Shown here: piece after piece, positions 5,188 to 5,245 of the stretch
Layout: each line of letters begins with the position of its first letter
How positions within the stretch are numbered: the first letter of the stretch is position 1
Assembly (NCBI GenBank): GCA_934256695.1
Contig: CAKQPE010000131.1
Coordinates: forward strand, 1-5,245
DNA from: an uncultured Eubacteriales bacterium
Lineage (GTDB): Bacteria; Bacillota; Clostridia; Lachnospirales; Anaerotignaceae
Length of the DNA stretch: 5,245 nt
Direction: 5' to 3'
Program-made: the position numbers and the translations under genes
Notes under the pieces: generated by a model
Seen by the model: the letters and a program-made list of their open reading frames with translations, nothing else
The model's database searches: none
What the model was told of the DNA's origin: nothing

Positions 5188-5240
5188 AAGACCTTGGGGC
5201 ATTGCCCCAATACCCCACAAGCCTTTGAAAAGGCTTGACC
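5188..5240 (+). repeat. Folded repeat element, copy B (right edge)
   Basis: This is a diverged copy of the element at 3119-3167, in the same orientation, matching at roughly three quarters of aligned positions by hand. The inner stem GGGGCATTG (5196-5204) pairs with CAATACCCC (5208-5216) apart from one position. The outer stem AAG(A)CCTT (5188-5195) pairs with AAGGCTT (5230-5236) with one bulged base. The bulge ACAAGCCTTT is identical to copy A. Competing local hairpins also exist: TTGGGGC/GCCCCAA (5194-5210) and CAAGCCTT/AAGGCTTG (5218-5237). It lies upstream of the dehydratase promoter, so it probably belongs to the 3' region of a gene beyond the window. Confidence 0.6.
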
Positions 5241-5245
5241 TAAAC

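Noticed and set aside
3119..5240. CRISPR array or insertion-sequence ends
   Set aside because: There are only two diverged copies about 2 kb apart, in direct orientation, with no spacers, transposase or target duplication. They look like dispersed structured repeats.

Overview
The window is AT-rich. Its Shine-Dalgarno sequences (AAGGAGGT, AAAGGAG), close matches to sigma-A promoter hexamers and gene content point to a low-GC, strictly anaerobic Firmicute, most likely a clostridium of the Lachnospiraceae/Anaerotignum type. The strongest taxonomic hint is a complete 4-hydroxybutyryl-CoA dehydratase, an oxygen-sensitive enzyme of amino-butyrate fermenting clostridia. The taxon is inferred, since no rRNA body lies inside the window.

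Layout. Bases 1-280 hold no protein gene. On the minus strand they carry an exact TTGACA-17-TATAAT promoter with an A/T-rich UP-like tract, a weaker tandem promoter upstream, and a transcribed leader that runs off the left edge. I read this as the promoter/leader of a ribosomal RNA operon whose 16S gene would start just outside the window. Next come two minus-strand genes in one operon: a LysR-type regulator (1022-1906) followed by a Sir2 deacetylase (281-1009), whose ribosome-binding site overlaps the regulator's stop codon. A 140-bp divergent promoter region (1907-2046) separates lysR from azlC-azlD (2047-3101, plus strand, ATGA overlap), a two-subunit branched-chain amino-acid exporter.

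Between azlD and the next, convergent operon (3102-3308) lie a folded repeat element and two strong inverted repeats that look like terminators for the two converging transcripts. The convergent operon reads leftward: 4-hydroxybutyryl-CoA dehydratase (3595-5055, all cluster ligands present), then a small NifU-C-domain Fe-S protein (3309-3602) that overlaps it by 8 bases. The dehydratase has its own promoter at 5111-5139. A second, diverged copy of the folded repeat lies at the right edge (5188-5240).

How it fits together. The LysR protein probably controls azlCD and its own operon from the shared intergenic region. The NifU-like protein is plausibly made together with the dehydratase to help supply or repair its [4Fe-4S] cluster. 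The Sir2 protein probably removes acyl groups from proteins, which would suit an organism rich in acyl-CoA intermediates, but that link is inference. The least explained items are the paired folded repeats and the rRNA-type promoter that starts inside the end of sir2.
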